A stretch of DNA of 42,778 bases. Source: a virus. Positions 7,672 through 15,868 of the stretch are shown piece after piece. How positions within the stretch are numbered: position 1 is the stretch's first letter; each line of letters begins with the position of its first letter. A program made the translations under genes and the position numbers. The stretch is taken from positions 1 to 42,778 of the IMG/VR virus record IMGVR_UViG_3300032251_000004; one strand, 5' to 3'. The notes below the pieces were generated by a model. The model was not told where the DNA came from, ran no database searches, and saw only the letters and a program-made list of their open reading frames with translations.

Positions 7672-8573
7672 TACACAACACCCCCCTTGCATAAAGTTTT
7701 GTAAGGACAGAAGATACACTTGGTTGTGTCCATTTCAGGCATTTCTTCGTCACGTACTGCTTTTGTTACCCTTGCGAACTTATCCAACATGATTTCCTGT
7801 GCTGTTGTTTCAACTTTGTGATAAAAGGCTCTAATGTCTGACTTTGCTGTCTCCCCCTTCATCCAACCGTCTTTAGCAACTGATTCATAAAAGATGATGT
7901 ATTCAGTAATTGGGAAAATCAGGCTATAAGCTGTACACTGTGTTTTGTGTCCGTCTTGTGCGTCCTTCATTTTGTAATTCCCAACGGTTGCAATGGTTGT
8001 TGACTTGGTCTTGAATTCAAAACCGATTGTTGAACCGTCAGCTTCATATTTCAGCTTTCCGTCCATCATTCCAGCACATGCGAACTTCTCACCGTTCCAG
8101 TCATAGTGACGTATTTCAGCCCCTGCCTTTTCCCAGTTGGGAAGTCCAAAGTGTGTTTTTAACACGGTGAATGCTGGGTCTTTCAGCTTCTTTTCCATGT
8201 ATAGAAGGTCTCTCTGTGTTCTTGCATGGATTGCTGACCCATTGTTCACCCAGCGTTGCTGGTATGGGAACATTCCTTGTGCGTCCTTCTTACTTCTGAT
8301 TAACTTGAAGAACAATTCACGTTCACATTTTGACGCACTGGATGGGCTGAAGATTGGAACGTCTGCTTTGAACCATTCGTGATTATCCAGTTCAAATTCC
8401 TTCTGTCGGATTAACAGTCTTTCAATTTCATCATCATCCCAATAGCTTTTACTGTGAAACTCATTAAATTGGTTGATTATTGCTGTTGTTAATTCTGCCC
8501 CTCTTCCTGTGATTTCAGGTTGAAACCCTTCTGTAAAAAGGCGTTGATTGTTTGCTTTTGTTACTAATCCCAT
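7671..8573 (-). CDS. RecB/Cas4-like PD-(D/E)XK nuclease with probable Fe-S cluster
   Basis: 300 aa. Nuclease core: Asp171 in GMMDGK, Glu186-x-Lys188 in GFEFKTKS, then Gln212 and Tyr216 (QCTAY). Four cysteines in the AddB/Cas4 arrangement, Cys83 (SKCERE) and Cys286/289/295 (CIFCPYKTLC), would hold an Fe-S cluster that ties the domain together. Families with this layout are 5'-3' exonucleases used in recombination. It follows the SSB gene and precedes the RuvC-like gene, supporting a recombination/repair role. Good AGGGAGTGA site before ATG. Confidence 0.85.
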   Translation of the reverse strand: MGLVTKANNQRLFTEGFQPEITGRGAELTTAIINQFNEFHSKSYWDDDEIERLLIRQKEFELDNHEWFKADVPIFSPSSASKCERELFFKLIRSKKDAQGMFPYQQRWVNNGSAIHARTQRDLLYMEKKLKDPAFTVLKTHFGLPNWEKAGAEIRHYDWNGEKFACAGMMDGKLKYEADGSTIGFEFKTKSTTIATVGNYKMKDAQDGHKTQCTAYSLIFPITEYIIFYESVAKDGWMKGETAKSDIRAFYHKVETTAQEIMLDKFARVTKAVRDEEMPEMDTTKCIFCPYKTLCKGGVV

Positions 8574-8601
8574 TGATTCACTCCCTTTTAATTTTAGGCA
8601 C

Positions 8602-8630
8602 GAAAAAGGACAGTCCCATTTGACTGCCCA
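8602..8630 (-). terminator. Rho-independent terminator
   Basis: Stem GGGCAGTC with GACTGTCC and a T-rich tail on the minus strand, downstream of the SSB gene. Confidence 0.8.
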
Positions 8631-8647
8631 ATTCCGTTATGATTGTT

Positions 8648-8661
8648 TGTGTTTGCACACA
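8648..8661. promoter_or_regulatory. Dispersed 14-bp dyad (exact copy)
   Basis: TGTGTTTGCACACA between the SSB stop codon and its terminator. No promoter is evident here, so binding would act on elongating transcription rather than initiation. Confidence 0.6.
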
Positions 8662-8662
8662 A

Positions 8663-9382
8663 TTAGATTGCTTCGTCTGCTCCATCATCTTCAACAGCTG
8701 TCACTGGTGTTTCTGCTGGTGCATCTTTGTCTTCTAATGCTTTGTCACAAAGTTCAGCACTGAAGTGTTCTCTGATTGGGAAACCAGCATCATTCAATAA
8801 CTTAACCATGTAGTCAGTTGAACGACCTTGGACACGTTCTTCAAAGAATTCAATGTCAACTGTTTGACCGTCAAATGCGTCAAACTTTTCTTGGACAGCT
8901 GTCAGTTTCTTTGGTGTTAACGGCTTTAAAGCATAACCAGTTGAAGTTCCTGAACCTGTACGAACTAAGTTGAATGCAATTTCACCGTCAAGGATTTCTT
9001 CCTTGTATTCAGTAATGTCAGCATTTAACTTCTTCGCTTGGTTTGGTGATACATCAAGACATTTAACTTGTCCTGTGTTTAACTCTGCGAATGCGAAGAC
9101 AACACGGTTCTTTGCATAAAGTCCTTCAAACTTTTCCCCACCTTTTGCCTTAGCTACACAGTATGGACAGTCATCACCACCAACAGCAAGACAAGGACTG
9201 TTATAAATCCCTAAGTTGAAATCACCGTGTGCTTTGTAACTGACAAAATCGTCAATTCCTAATAAGCGAACTGTTACAGATTCATTTTCAGCCTTTAATC
9301 TGATGAATGCTTCCTTTAAATCCACTTTACCTTTTGTTACTTCTGCAACTTCCGTTGCACCTTTTCCTGTCAATAGACTCAT
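8663..9382 (-). CDS. Single-stranded DNA-binding protein (gp32-like)
   Basis: 239 aa. Central domain with a Cys-rich loop (CLAVGGDDCPYC) resembling the zinc-binding loop of phage gp32-type SSBs, and an acidic C-terminal tail (AVEDDGADEAI) like those that recruit replication partners. First gene after promoter M3, whose -35-like half lies inside the end of the sigma-like gene. AAAAGGAGAACAAA precedes the ATG. Expected to coat ssDNA at the fork with the helicase, primase and polymerase encoded nearby. Confidence 0.78.
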   Translation of the reverse strand: MSLLTGKGATEVAEVTKGKVDLKEAFIRLKAENESVTVRLLGIDDFVSYKAHGDFNLGIYNSPCLAVGGDDCPYCVAKAKGGEKFEGLYAKNRVVFAFAELNTGQVKCLDVSPNQAKKLNADITEYKEEILDGEIAFNLVRTGSGTSTGYALKPLTPKKLTAVQEKFDAFDGQTVDIEFFEERVQGRSTDYMVKLLNDAGFPIREHFSAELCDKALEDKDAPAETPVTAVEDDGADEAI

Positions 9383-9440
9383 ACTTTTGTTCTCCTTTTC
9401 GATTGTTTTATTTTTTGCTTTTGAAGGTCTTTCATGCCTT

Positions 9441-9475
9441 CACTACTTAATAACCGAGTGTTATCCCATTTGTGA
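9441..9475 (-). promoter_or_regulatory. Phage-specific promoter M3
   Basis: Leftward TCACAAA, 13 nt, GGTTATTAAGTAGTG. TCACAAA overlaps the last codons of the sigma-like gene and the SSB ATG follows about 60 nt later. Confidence 0.75.
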
Positions 9476-10129
9476 CCATTCTGTGTAAAAAACTTTGAAT
9501 TTATCTTTAATTCTTTGAACTTTCTTTCTTGTTGACGAATCATACTTTTCAATGCCCAGTAATTCACATATAGCTTTCATGTCATCCGTCTTGTTTGCCC
9601 CACCGTGACACTTAATGATTTCAACAGCCTCTTCTCCACCTTTTTTGAAGGTCTTGCTGAATGCTTCCAGTGCCTCTTCAAACTCTTCTGAATAATCGGT
9701 CATCCCAGTTTCAGGTTTTGCTTCAAGTGTGTCTTTGTAACACCCTTCGTCAATATCAGATGACACTTGAACATCAAGGCTGTATGCGTTCACGTTTGAT
9801 TGCTGTTCAAACCCTGAATATCTTCTGAATTCTTTTGAAAACCCGTTGTAAAGGTTACTAAAGTAGTACGCTTCAAAATTGTCATTCAAATCAAGGTCAA
9901 ACAAAGTTATTAATGTGATTAAACGTTCACCAAGTGCTGAAGCAACTAAGTCTGTTGAATCAAACGGAAGGTTTAAATCATTTTTGGCTGACATGTATTT
10001 CTTTGCCATTCCAATTGTTCTTCCCTCTAATATCTGAAACAGCTCTTTGAACTCTGCTTCTGCCACTGTGAACCCTTTTGCTTTGATTGCCTTAACTAAT
10101 ACTGTTGCTCTGTTCATTCTCTTTTCCAT
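9461..10129 (-). CDS. Sigma-70-like transcription factor (candidate)
   Basis: 222 aa. Residues about 57-103 resemble sigma region 2: STDLVASALGERLITL, then FDLD, FEAYYFSNL and SKEFRRYSG, matching the DL..eg...L..a...FD......F..Y.......i...R pattern. Residues about 150-215 form a second helical domain ending TRKKVQRIKDKFK, as expected of region 4. Start at ATG 10129 is fixed by AAAGGAGAAACAACA; in-frame sequence further upstream lies in the leader. It has its own host-type promoter (10297-10325), so it could be made early and then direct polymerase to the six M-type promoters, one of which overlaps its own 3' end. An anti-sigma role cannot be excluded. Confidence 0.65.
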   Translation of the reverse strand: MEKRMNRATVLVKAIKAKGFTVAEAEFKELFQILEGRTIGMAKKYMSAKNDLNLPFDSTDLVASALGERLITLITLFDLDLNDNFEAYYFSNLYNGFSKEFRRYSGFEQQSNVNAYSLDVQVSSDIDEGCYKDTLEAKPETGMTDYSEEFEEALEAFSKTFKKGGEEAVEIIKCHGGANKTDDMKAICELLGIEKYDSSTRKKVQRIKDKFKVFYTEWSQMG

Positions 10130-10296
10130 TGTTGTTTCTCCTTTTGTAGTCTCTTTGGACTGTTTGGTCTTAAAAAAGGGTGCAAAAATCACAGGTACAG
10201 GCTCTCTGTACCATTTGTAAACTTCTGTGAAATTTGCCTTTTTCAAGGGGTTTACTTGTTGTTGAAACTCTTGTGAACTTTTAACGTGCCATACTA

Positions 10297-10325
10297 AAAT
10301 AACATGGTCATTGTAGATGTGTCAA
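10297..10325 (-). promoter_or_regulatory. Host-type promoter E1
   Basis: TTGACA, 17 nt, TTATTT on the minus strand, about 170 nt upstream of the sigma-like gene. The -35 lies in an inverted repeat (TGTCAA, 7 nt, TTGACA) that could be an operator. Confidence 0.7.
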
Positions 10326-10352
10326 CATGTTTTTGACACTTTTATGAACTTT

Positions 10353-11267
10353 CTATAACTTGTTAACAAACTGTACACATATTGGTGTTGTTTCCAGTGA
10401 TTCCATCTGTTCTTTTGTGAAATCGTTCATGTCCTTGCATCCTACTGGGAACACAATTCTTGACAGTTTTAATCGACCACCAAAGACATTTATAAGCTGT
10501 TCAGCGAATTGTTCACCAGCCTTGTCATTGTCTGATGCAATAATCAGTTCTTCAATTCCTGAACGCTTAATCAATTTGACCTGTGCTTCACTGATGGAAG
10601 CTGTCCCAGTTGCAACACTTGGATAACCATTTGACCAGTTGTACAAGGTGTCGGTTTCAGCTTCAGTGACCATAACCTTTTTGTCTCCACGTTTTTTCAC
10701 ATGGTTGAAACCATATAGGTGGTTCTTGATTCTGTCACCGTCTGAACTATACCAAAACTTCTTCTGAACCACTGACCTGAACTTCAATTTGACAACATCA
10801 CCATTTTCATTCATCCACGGTAAGACAACAGCGTTTGAACCCCTGTCAAAACCTATTTTAAAGGCTCTGTGGACCTTTTCAGTAATGCCTCTGTTAATCA
10901 AGTATGGTGAACGCCATTTGAAGGGCTGTAATGCTTCATCACTGAATGCAAAAATGGAAGGTGTAAGGTTTATTTGAATGTCCAGCTTCAGGGAATCAGT
11001 ATCAACGATTTCCCCGTATTTTGAACATAACACATCTTTTGCGTTTTCTTCTGTGTCTCCTGTAAGATGTGCAAAAAGTTTGTAAAAGTTCCCACGTTCC
11101 TGTGTCCCACTGTCAACCCAGTTTCCTTCATCCAAGAACACCACAAAGGATGGGTGACTGTCAGGTCTGAAGGGTGAACATGCAATCAGTTTTTCATCAA
11201 TTATTTTGTGGCGTGGAAACTGGTCAAGGAATGGTTCAAGTTCTTCTCTGTAATCAATTTTCATCAT
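10353..11267 (-). CDS. DnaG-type primase (TOPRIM)
   Basis: 304 aa. TOPRIM domain: VMVTEAETDTLYNW (Glu202) and ASDNDKAG (Asp246, Asp248) give the catalytic acidic triad for primer synthesis. The N-terminal region keeps CSPFRPDSHPSF, recalling the zinc-finger primase motif C.FH.D..PS, but the full set of zinc ligands is not visible. Start ATG overlaps the preceding lipoprotein stop (ATGA), with GGGAG upstream; a second ATG follows at once. Works with the adjacent DnaB-like helicase. Confidence 0.9.
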   Translation of the reverse strand: MMKIDYREELEPFLDQFPRHKIIDEKLIACSPFRPDSHPSFVVFLDEGNWVDSGTQERGNFYKLFAHLTGDTEENAKDVLCSKYGEIVDTDSLKLDIQINLTPSIFAFSDEALQPFKWRSPYLINRGITEKVHRAFKIGFDRGSNAVVLPWMNENGDVVKLKFRSVVQKKFWYSSDGDRIKNHLYGFNHVKKRGDKKVMVTEAETDTLYNWSNGYPSVATGTASISEAQVKLIKRSGIEELIIASDNDKAGEQFAEQLINVFGGRLKLSRIVFPVGCKDMNDFTKEQMESLETTPICVQFVNKL

Positions 11268-11506
11268 TGCTGTGGTCTCCCTTCAAGCTTAGTCAATCCA
11301 CCCCCATAACCGTTTTTGTAAAAGATATATTGAACACCAGTTTCATTGTCAGTTATGATTGTGATTCTTTCTGTAAGAACATCCCGAACCTCTTCTACGG
11401 TGAATCTGTCTTCAACGTCTGCGAATGTCCTTGTATTGTCAGCACACCCCATCAAGGTGATTGCAATTAAACCAATGATTAAAACTTTTTTTAATTTAGA
11501 TGTCAT
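11264..11506 (-). CDS. Small lipoprotein, DUF6440-like
   Basis: 80 aa. MTSKLKKVLIIGLIAITLMGC is a lipoprotein signal peptide (basic n-region, hydrophobic core, lipobox LMGC with Cys21). The C-terminal part, TGVQYIFYKNGYGGGLTKL, matches the pattern I associate with the DUF6440 phage/Firmicutes family. Start at ATG 11506, overlapping the helicase stop, with GGGGGTGAAGA upstream. It would be anchored outside the membrane, odd for a gene sandwiched between helicase and primase; superinfection exclusion is a plausible but unproven role. Confidence 0.75.
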   Translation of the reverse strand: MTSKLKKVLIIGLIAITLMGCADNTRTFADVEDRFTVEEVRDVLTERITIITDNETGVQYIFYKNGYGGGLTKLEGRPQQ

Positions 11507-12782
11507 CTTCTTCACCCCCAAACTGTGAACTGTAGCTGTTTTCAATCTCTGTGATGTACCCTAAGTTATAATTGACATGTAGGTGCAATTCAAAGTCCAC
11601 ACAGGGCTTTCTTGCCTTACGAACAGCCAATGTTCCCTTCCCGTCTTTGTAAGCATAAGTCAGAACTGTACAAGCATCCTGAATCGTTGCAATTGTTTCA
11701 CTGAAGTCTGTCAATGCTGGTGCATCCACAAAACCATCCATTAGTTCGTCCATTTCTGTTACGTTACGTCTTGAACTGGCTGTTGTTTGGTGAACAATTA
11801 ACCCAGTTACTTTGTACTTACCAAACAGCTGACGAAGCTTTCTTGACGTTTCAGTCATGTTGTTTCTTGTGCCATTGTTACCTCTGTGATTCATTAGGTT
11901 GAAACCATCAATGATGACAAACTTAATGTTAGGATTCTGCATCAAGTCAGCTTCAATGGTATCCAGTGACAGACCGTGTTGCATGTCTTCCATTGATTTC
12001 ACAATGTAGGGTGTTTCACGCTCTTCATTGAACACTGACAAGTATTCTTCATAATCATTCTTGACCATGTCGAACAGTTCCCCAGTTTGTAGGTGTGTGT
12101 TACTGAAGTGACCTTGGACCGTGTCCAGTCGTTGAATGGTCTGTCTTGTTGTCATTTCAGGGCTATAATGTAAGACACCAAAATCAGCACACCAAGCCGA
12201 TAACCCAAACTGTCCAGCAATCCAGCTTTTCCCTTGGTTAGAAAATGACATCAACAGCACATAATCACCAAGGTCATTTCCACCTGACATTGCTTCAGTC
12301 AATCCAGCATAAGGGGTCGGGATTGTAATTGAACTTCCTTCACGTTCAGCTTCCTTATACCATTCCCAGCGTTCTGAACCATTGGTAGCGAAGTTTGTTC
12401 CATTCCCTGTGTGGGTATCTGAAAGAACTTTGATTGCGTTCAATTCATTAGTCATCCAGTTTACAAAGTCATTTCCCTTCATCTGACCGAACTTCTCACC
12501 AGCTTGATTCTGTAATAAGTCAAATGAACGTCTTTTCGCTGTGTTGTTCTTAACGGTCGTACACAGATAAGACAGTTTGTCTGATGTTTCAATGTAGTCA
12601 AATTCAGCTTCACTGGTCACAGCTGATGGACTTGGGACTGATTTGTGTTCACCCACATATTCTTTGATGAAAAGGAAGGCTTCTTTTGCTTCTGTGAAAT
12701 CTGCTTCAGTTACATTGTATTTTGTCAGTTCATGGAAGTTTTCATCATCCAAAACCTTTGAAAGTAGTTTATATTCAATCAT
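11496..12782 (-). CDS. DnaB-like replicative helicase
   Basis: 428 aa. N-terminal helical domain about 1-110, then the RecA-like motor: Walker A-like SFSNQGKSW (residues 179-187, G/A-poor but with GKS), Walker B FVIIDGFN (288-295), and GLIVHQT as the sensor strand. Expected to unwind DNA at the fork after loading by the DnaC-like protein two genes upstream. Start overlaps the previous gene (ATGATTGA) with GGGGGATTTAACA in front. Confidence 0.92.
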   Translation of the reverse strand: MIEYKLLSKVLDDENFHELTKYNVTEADFTEAKEAFLFIKEYVGEHKSVPSPSAVTSEAEFDYIETSDKLSYLCTTVKNNTAKRRSFDLLQNQAGEKFGQMKGNDFVNWMTNELNAIKVLSDTHTGNGTNFATNGSERWEWYKEAEREGSSITIPTPYAGLTEAMSGGNDLGDYVLLMSFSNQGKSWIAGQFGLSAWCADFGVLHYSPEMTTRQTIQRLDTVQGHFSNTHLQTGELFDMVKNDYEEYLSVFNEERETPYIVKSMEDMQHGLSLDTIEADLMQNPNIKFVIIDGFNLMNHRGNNGTRNNMTETSRKLRQLFGKYKVTGLIVHQTTASSRRNVTEMDELMDGFVDAPALTDFSETIATIQDACTVLTYAYKDGKGTLAVRKARKPCVDFELHLHVNYNLGYITEIENSYSSQFGGEEDDI

Positions 12783-13035
12783 TGTTAAATCCCCCTGTGT
12801 TGTCTATGAATGCAATTGATTCAATAGTCAGTACCTTGTTTGAACCCCTGTCTGTCCATTTGAAAATCATTGTGGAAATTGCATACCCTTCATTACGAAC
12901 CTTTTCAATCATTTCTGCTGAAGCCACTCTTTCAAGAATCATTTTCATGTTTCTGCGTGACTGGGTCAGCTGTGTTCTGCTGATATACTTTTCAACAGTG
13001 AACCTCTTCGCTGTAATTACGTTGTTTGCATCCAT
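12775..13035 (-). CDS. Unknown 86-aa protein between loader and helicase genes
   Basis: Starts MDANNVITAKRFTVEKYISR; basic N-terminal half, then IFKWTDRGSNKVLTIESIAFID that looks like a small beta unit. Translation is coupled on both sides (TAATG with the loader, overlap with the helicase). Position suggests a replication accessory factor; no family recognised. Confidence 0.75.
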   Translation of the reverse strand: MDANNVITAKRFTVEKYISRTQLTQSRRNMKMILERVASAEMIEKVRNEGYAISTMIFKWTDRGSNKVLTIESIAFIDNTGGFNND

Positions 13036-13793
13036 TAGATTACCTTCCCTTCAAGTCTGTGGTCTGCCCCATTAAACGGGTAAGCGAATGTTGAACCAAT
13101 AATACGGGACACAATTCTTTCACCCAGTATTCTTGGAAGTTCCTTCAGGTCAACGTTGCTGGTGTAGATTGTTGCTTTCTCTTCAGTGACACGGTGGTCA
13201 ATGATTTCATAACATTCATTCAAGAATGCTTCTGTTGCATTACGGACAGCAATGTCATCAATAACCAACAGTTCAACCTTCTTCATTCTCTCTTTGAAAA
13301 AGTAGTAATTCTCTGAAGCCAATGCCTGTTGTTCAAATGTTCCCCTGAATTGACTGTTGTATGTGTTTTGAAAGTCAGCCATCTTCAAGAACAGTGCTGG
13401 GTTGTTGGTTATCTTTGCCCCACCAGTTAAGTGAAGAAGTGTTCTTTTCTGTAAATAAGTGTTAACAATTGCACAAGCTGAAGTTGTCTTCCCTGTTCCA
13501 GTGCCTAACGGGTTGCTTTTGTCAGCTACACTGTAGAGGAACATCCCAGTGCCATTAGTAACATGCTTCATGCAATTGTCCATATACCGAAGCATTGTGG
13601 CTCTTGTTGAAGCTGGGGTTATCTGTGGTAAGTTGTGTGCACCCACATTTTCATACTTCTTAGGAACGTTTCTTGCTTTCCATAGACCAGTCTTTCCTTC
13701 AACACCGTGCATTAGTGTATACGGAAAACATTTCAAACTGCATCGGTCAGGTGTTTTGCATGTGCTACGTAATTGACAATTTTTAAAATCCAT
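13035..13793 (-). CDS. DnaC-like helicase loader (AAA+ ATPase)
   Basis: 252 aa. Walker A GTGTGKTT (residues 97-104), Walker B LLVIDD (175-180), sensor segment YTSN and a C-terminal arginine-rich IVSRIIG element, all typical of DnaC/DnaI loaders. The N-terminus has four cysteines (Cys6, 12, 18, 22) spaced like a zinc-binding cluster, where helicase-contact domains of such loaders lie. AAGGGGGAATTTAACA precedes ATG. Downstream of the initiator gene, with the helicase next but one. Confidence 0.92.
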   Translation of the reverse strand: MDFKNCQLRSTCKTPDRCSLKCFPYTLMHGVEGKTGLWKARNVPKKYENVGAHNLPQITPASTRATMLRYMDNCMKHVTNGTGMFLYSVADKSNPLGTGTGKTTSACAIVNTYLQKRTLLHLTGGAKITNNPALFLKMADFQNTYNSQFRGTFEQQALASENYYFFKERMKKVELLVIDDIAVRNATEAFLNECYEIIDHRVTEEKATIYTSNVDLKELPRILGERIVSRIIGSTFAYPFNGADHRLEGKVI

Positions 13794-13795
13794 TG

Positions 13796-14476
13796 TTAAA
13801 TTCCCCCTTGTTCTGCAAATCTGTCTAGGTCAATTTCATCTGCTACTGTTTCCCAGCGTTCTTCTTTCTGTTTCTCCAATTGCCATTCTGTCAAAGCACT
13901 GTTGCCTAACCATGTGCAAAGTTGCCCCAGTGTTGGTCTTGGATAACTGTTGTTTCCCCAACGTTTTGTATACTGTGTGACTGCTGTTGTGACCATTCCT
14001 TCAAGTTCTTCATCAGTGAATTTTTGAATGAATTTACGGTTGACCATTCCAATGTCTTTTCCCCAAGTTGGATTATAGTTAACACCAAAGGTTTCAGTGT
14101 ACTGCTGACAAAACCGTGAAATGAATGTCTTTGCTGTCCATGTCTTTTGGCTCACAGTTGGGTCAATGCCAATGTCAGGTATCTTATAGTGGGACTGTTG
14201 AAAATGATTACCAACTTTGACACGCTCTAAAAACGGGATGTTGTTGAAACTCTTTTCTAATAGTGAATTGATTGCTTTCCCTATTGTTGCCCTTGTGATT
14301 CCTGTTAGGTCAGCCAATTCCTGTTGTGAAGGTTGTTTCACATTGTCATGGATGTACGCCTGAATGGTTATCCATACGGTGAATTCTGCTGGTGACAGTT
14401 CTTTAATGATGCCTGACTGTAAGTGATTTGATTGTTCAGTTGTTAACTGTAGGTTGTGCGTTGTTCTCTGTGTCAT
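13796..14476 (-). CDS. Replication initiator with winged helix (DnaD/phage O-like)
   Basis: 226 aa. Residues about 25-75 form a winged helix: QPSQQELADLTGITRATI then GKAINSLLE. The C-terminal half resembles DnaD-type domains that bridge initiator and helicase loader. First gene after the candidate origin and promoter M4, immediately before the DnaC-like loader, the usual place for an initiator. CCCTTTC...GGAGAACAACATCATG context gives a good start. It is the leading candidate to bind the ACTGT arrays upstream. Confidence 0.78.
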   Translation of the reverse strand: MTQRTTHNLQLTTEQSNHLQSGIIKELSPAEFTVWITIQAYIHDNVKQPSQQELADLTGITRATIGKAINSLLEKSFNNIPFLERVKVGNHFQQSHYKIPDIGIDPTVSQKTWTAKTFISRFCQQYTETFGVNYNPTWGKDIGMVNRKFIQKFTDEELEGMVTTAVTQYTKRWGNNSYPRPTLGQLCTWLGNSALTEWQLEKQKEERWETVADEIDLDRFAEQGGI

Positions 14477-14506
14477 GATGTTGTTCTCCCTTTCTATACA
14501 GTAATA

Positions 14507-14542
14507 ACTGTCTTTTAACTGTTGTTAACTGTTATATACTGT
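14507..14542 (+). repeat. Phased ACTGT array upstream of the initiator
   Basis: ACTGT begins at 14507, 14518, 14528 and 14538, spacing 11, 10 and 10 bp, so all copies face one side of the helix. It lies in the leader between promoter M4 and the initiator gene. Confidence 0.65.
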
Positions 14543-14564
14543 TTAATGTGCATAATTTCTTTAC
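14537..14564 (+). repeat. 28-bp block shared with 30298-30325
   Basis: Begins TACTGTTTAATGTGC and ends ATAATTTCTTTAC. Followed by a second, related unit (GTGCATAAAAACTTTAC) 22 bp on, as at the other locus where the spacing is 21 bp. Confidence 0.7.
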
Positions 14565-14591
14565 TTTACGTGCATAAAAACTTTACATGTA

Positions 14592-14626
14592 CACTACTTA
14601 ATAACCGTGCAAGACATCATTTGTGA
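14592..14626 (-). promoter_or_regulatory. Phage-specific promoter M4
   Basis: Leftward TCACAAA, 13 nt, GGTTATTAAGTAGTG; heads the replication operon starting with the initiator at 14476. Confidence 0.75.
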
Positions 14627-14750
14627 CATTTCTACGGTAAAAACTTTAAAAACTTCTGTTAGGTACATTGACACTGTGGTGCATTACACTGGTAATCCCT
14701 TGTCGAACAGCTAATGTTAACCGTTTATTGTCAGTGGTTAACCATTAAAG

Positions 14751-14802
14751 TGTGGTTGACAGTGGTTGACAGTGGTTGACAGTGGTTGACAGGACTGGAC
14801 AG
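14751..14802 (-). repeat. Tandem 10-bp iterons
   Basis: The minus strand reads ACTGTCAACC repeated four times without gaps, with a fifth degenerate unit. The ACTGT core and 10-bp period are the same as in the other arrays, on the opposite strand. Typical of initiator-binding iterons. Confidence 0.75.
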
Positions 14803-15262
14803 GGGGAAAGTGTAGTCATGTGCACGTGAATCAGTCGTTTGCTATTGGGGTTTGGCACATTTCCCCCAGCTGGTGACCTTGTTATTCATGGCAAGACACA
14901 GGTGAAGGACCACATCAACGGTGAATCAACAGATAATGACACCTATTTTGACGCACTTGAAGCCCTAAATGACAGGCTTTTACAGCAATTAGGACAACTA
15001 ACACACCTTTGACATAAGAGGACACAGAAACGCCTGTCACAGCACAGTTCCTGACAGCACAATGACCAGCAACAGGACCAGCAAGACAGGACAAAGGGGG
15101 GGGTGCTTCTGTTTTGGGGACTAACCAGCACCGACTGTCACGCTCACGAATTTTTCCAGTTTTAATCGGGGTTTGGCATTTTATTTTTTTCAGTTTTTAA
15201 TTGGGTTCTGACTGTCAACTGACTGCTGACAACTGGACTTTGACCGTTAACACAGTCTGTGA

Positions 15263-15276
15263 TGTGTGCGAACACA
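15263..15276. promoter_or_regulatory. Dispersed dyad variant
   Basis: TGTGTGCGAACACA, arms TGTGT and ACACA exact, spacer differs; within the origin region. Confidence 0.45.
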
Positions 15277-15431
15277 GCTGAAAACAGACTTTCAACTGTC
15301 GATTTTAATTTTTTTAACTTTTAATTGGACTTTGACACCCCATTTGGCTGTGAATTTGCCCGAATAACAAAGTTTCAGCCTGAAGTTGACACATAACACC
15401 TTAACTGTCTTAAACTGTCTTAAAAGGGCAA

Positions 15432-15460
15432 TAAAAAAGACCCACCCGTCAAGGTAGGTC
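15432..15460 (-). terminator. Rho-independent terminator
   Basis: Stem GACCTACC with GGGTGGGTC and six T on the minus strand; stops the early transcript before the origin region. Confidence 0.85.
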
Positions 15461-15472
15461 AATTACTGGTTA

Positions 15473-15829
15473 TTATTGTGCGATTCCTGTCCATGCTTCC
15501 TGAAGTGTCAGGTCTTTTCCAGCCTTCCCTTCAATCCACTGGTCAAGAACTGAAACCAGCTGGTCAGCAAAAATGTTGAAATCAGCTTTCATGTAGAACG
15601 GTTCACCTTTTTTCATCTTCCACATTTCCAGTTCATACATGTCGGAAGCTTGGTTGTGCTTGATAACAATGTTTGCTCTCTTACAGGCTAGACCATTCAC
15701 CTTGAAGTGTAGTGCACCACTGTAATGTTTGTGCTGTCCTTCAGCTTGAAGCTGTGTTGCTCCCCATGCCATCATTGCGAAACGGTCAGTTGCTTTGATT
15801 TGGTTTAAAATGATTTGTGCTGTATTCAT
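15473..15829 (-). CDS. Unknown 118-aa early protein
   Basis: Begins MNTAQIILNQIKATDRFAMMAWGA after AGGAGAACAAACA. Contains FKVNGLACKRANIVIKHN and an alpha/beta pattern. Last of the early small-gene block, ended by a terminator. Resembles in style the small single-domain phage proteins of host-takeover regions, but I recognise no family. Confidence 0.75.
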   Translation of the reverse strand: MNTAQIILNQIKATDRFAMMAWGATQLQAEGQHKHYSGALHFKVNGLACKRANIVIKHNQASDMYELEMWKMKKGEPFYMKADFNIFADQLVSVLDQWIEGKAGKDLTLQEAWTGIAQ

Positions 15830-15868
15830 TGTTTGTTCTCCTAGTTGTCAGCTGTTGTTAGTTACTGT

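Larger units (their letters stand above)
14477..15472. other. Gene-free, repeat-rich region; candidate replication origin
   Basis: About 1 kb with no convincing gene. From left to right: an ACTGT array (14507-14542), a 28-bp block shared with 30298-30325, promoter M4, a perfect tandem 10-bp repeat (14751-14802), two copies of GGGGTTTGGCA (about 14846 and 15167), poly-T-rich tracts (15183-15320) with repeated GGACTTTGAC, and a second ACTGT pair (15404, 15414) next to a terminator. A 36-codon rightward frame at 14902-15012 looks protein-like but lacks a ribosome site. Position between early and replication genes fits an origin. Confidence 0.55.

Noticed and set aside
10130-10246. 39-residue N-terminal extension of the sigma-like protein
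   Set aside because: The frame is open upstream, but a strong AAAGGAGAAACAACA site precedes the internal ATG and the extension lies in the promoter leader.
14751-14802. CRISPR-like array
   Set aside because: Units are 10 bp, contiguous, with no spacers; iterons.
14902-15012. 36-codon rightward frame in the origin region
   Set aside because: Amino-acid composition looks natural, but there is no ribosome site, promoter or neighbouring plus-strand gene; possibly a relic. Not called as a gene.
14943-15131. 62-aa Cys-rich frame on the minus strand
   Set aside because: Composition (runs of Cys, Ser, Leu) is an artefact of GACA-rich repeats; no ribosome site, no relatives in style.
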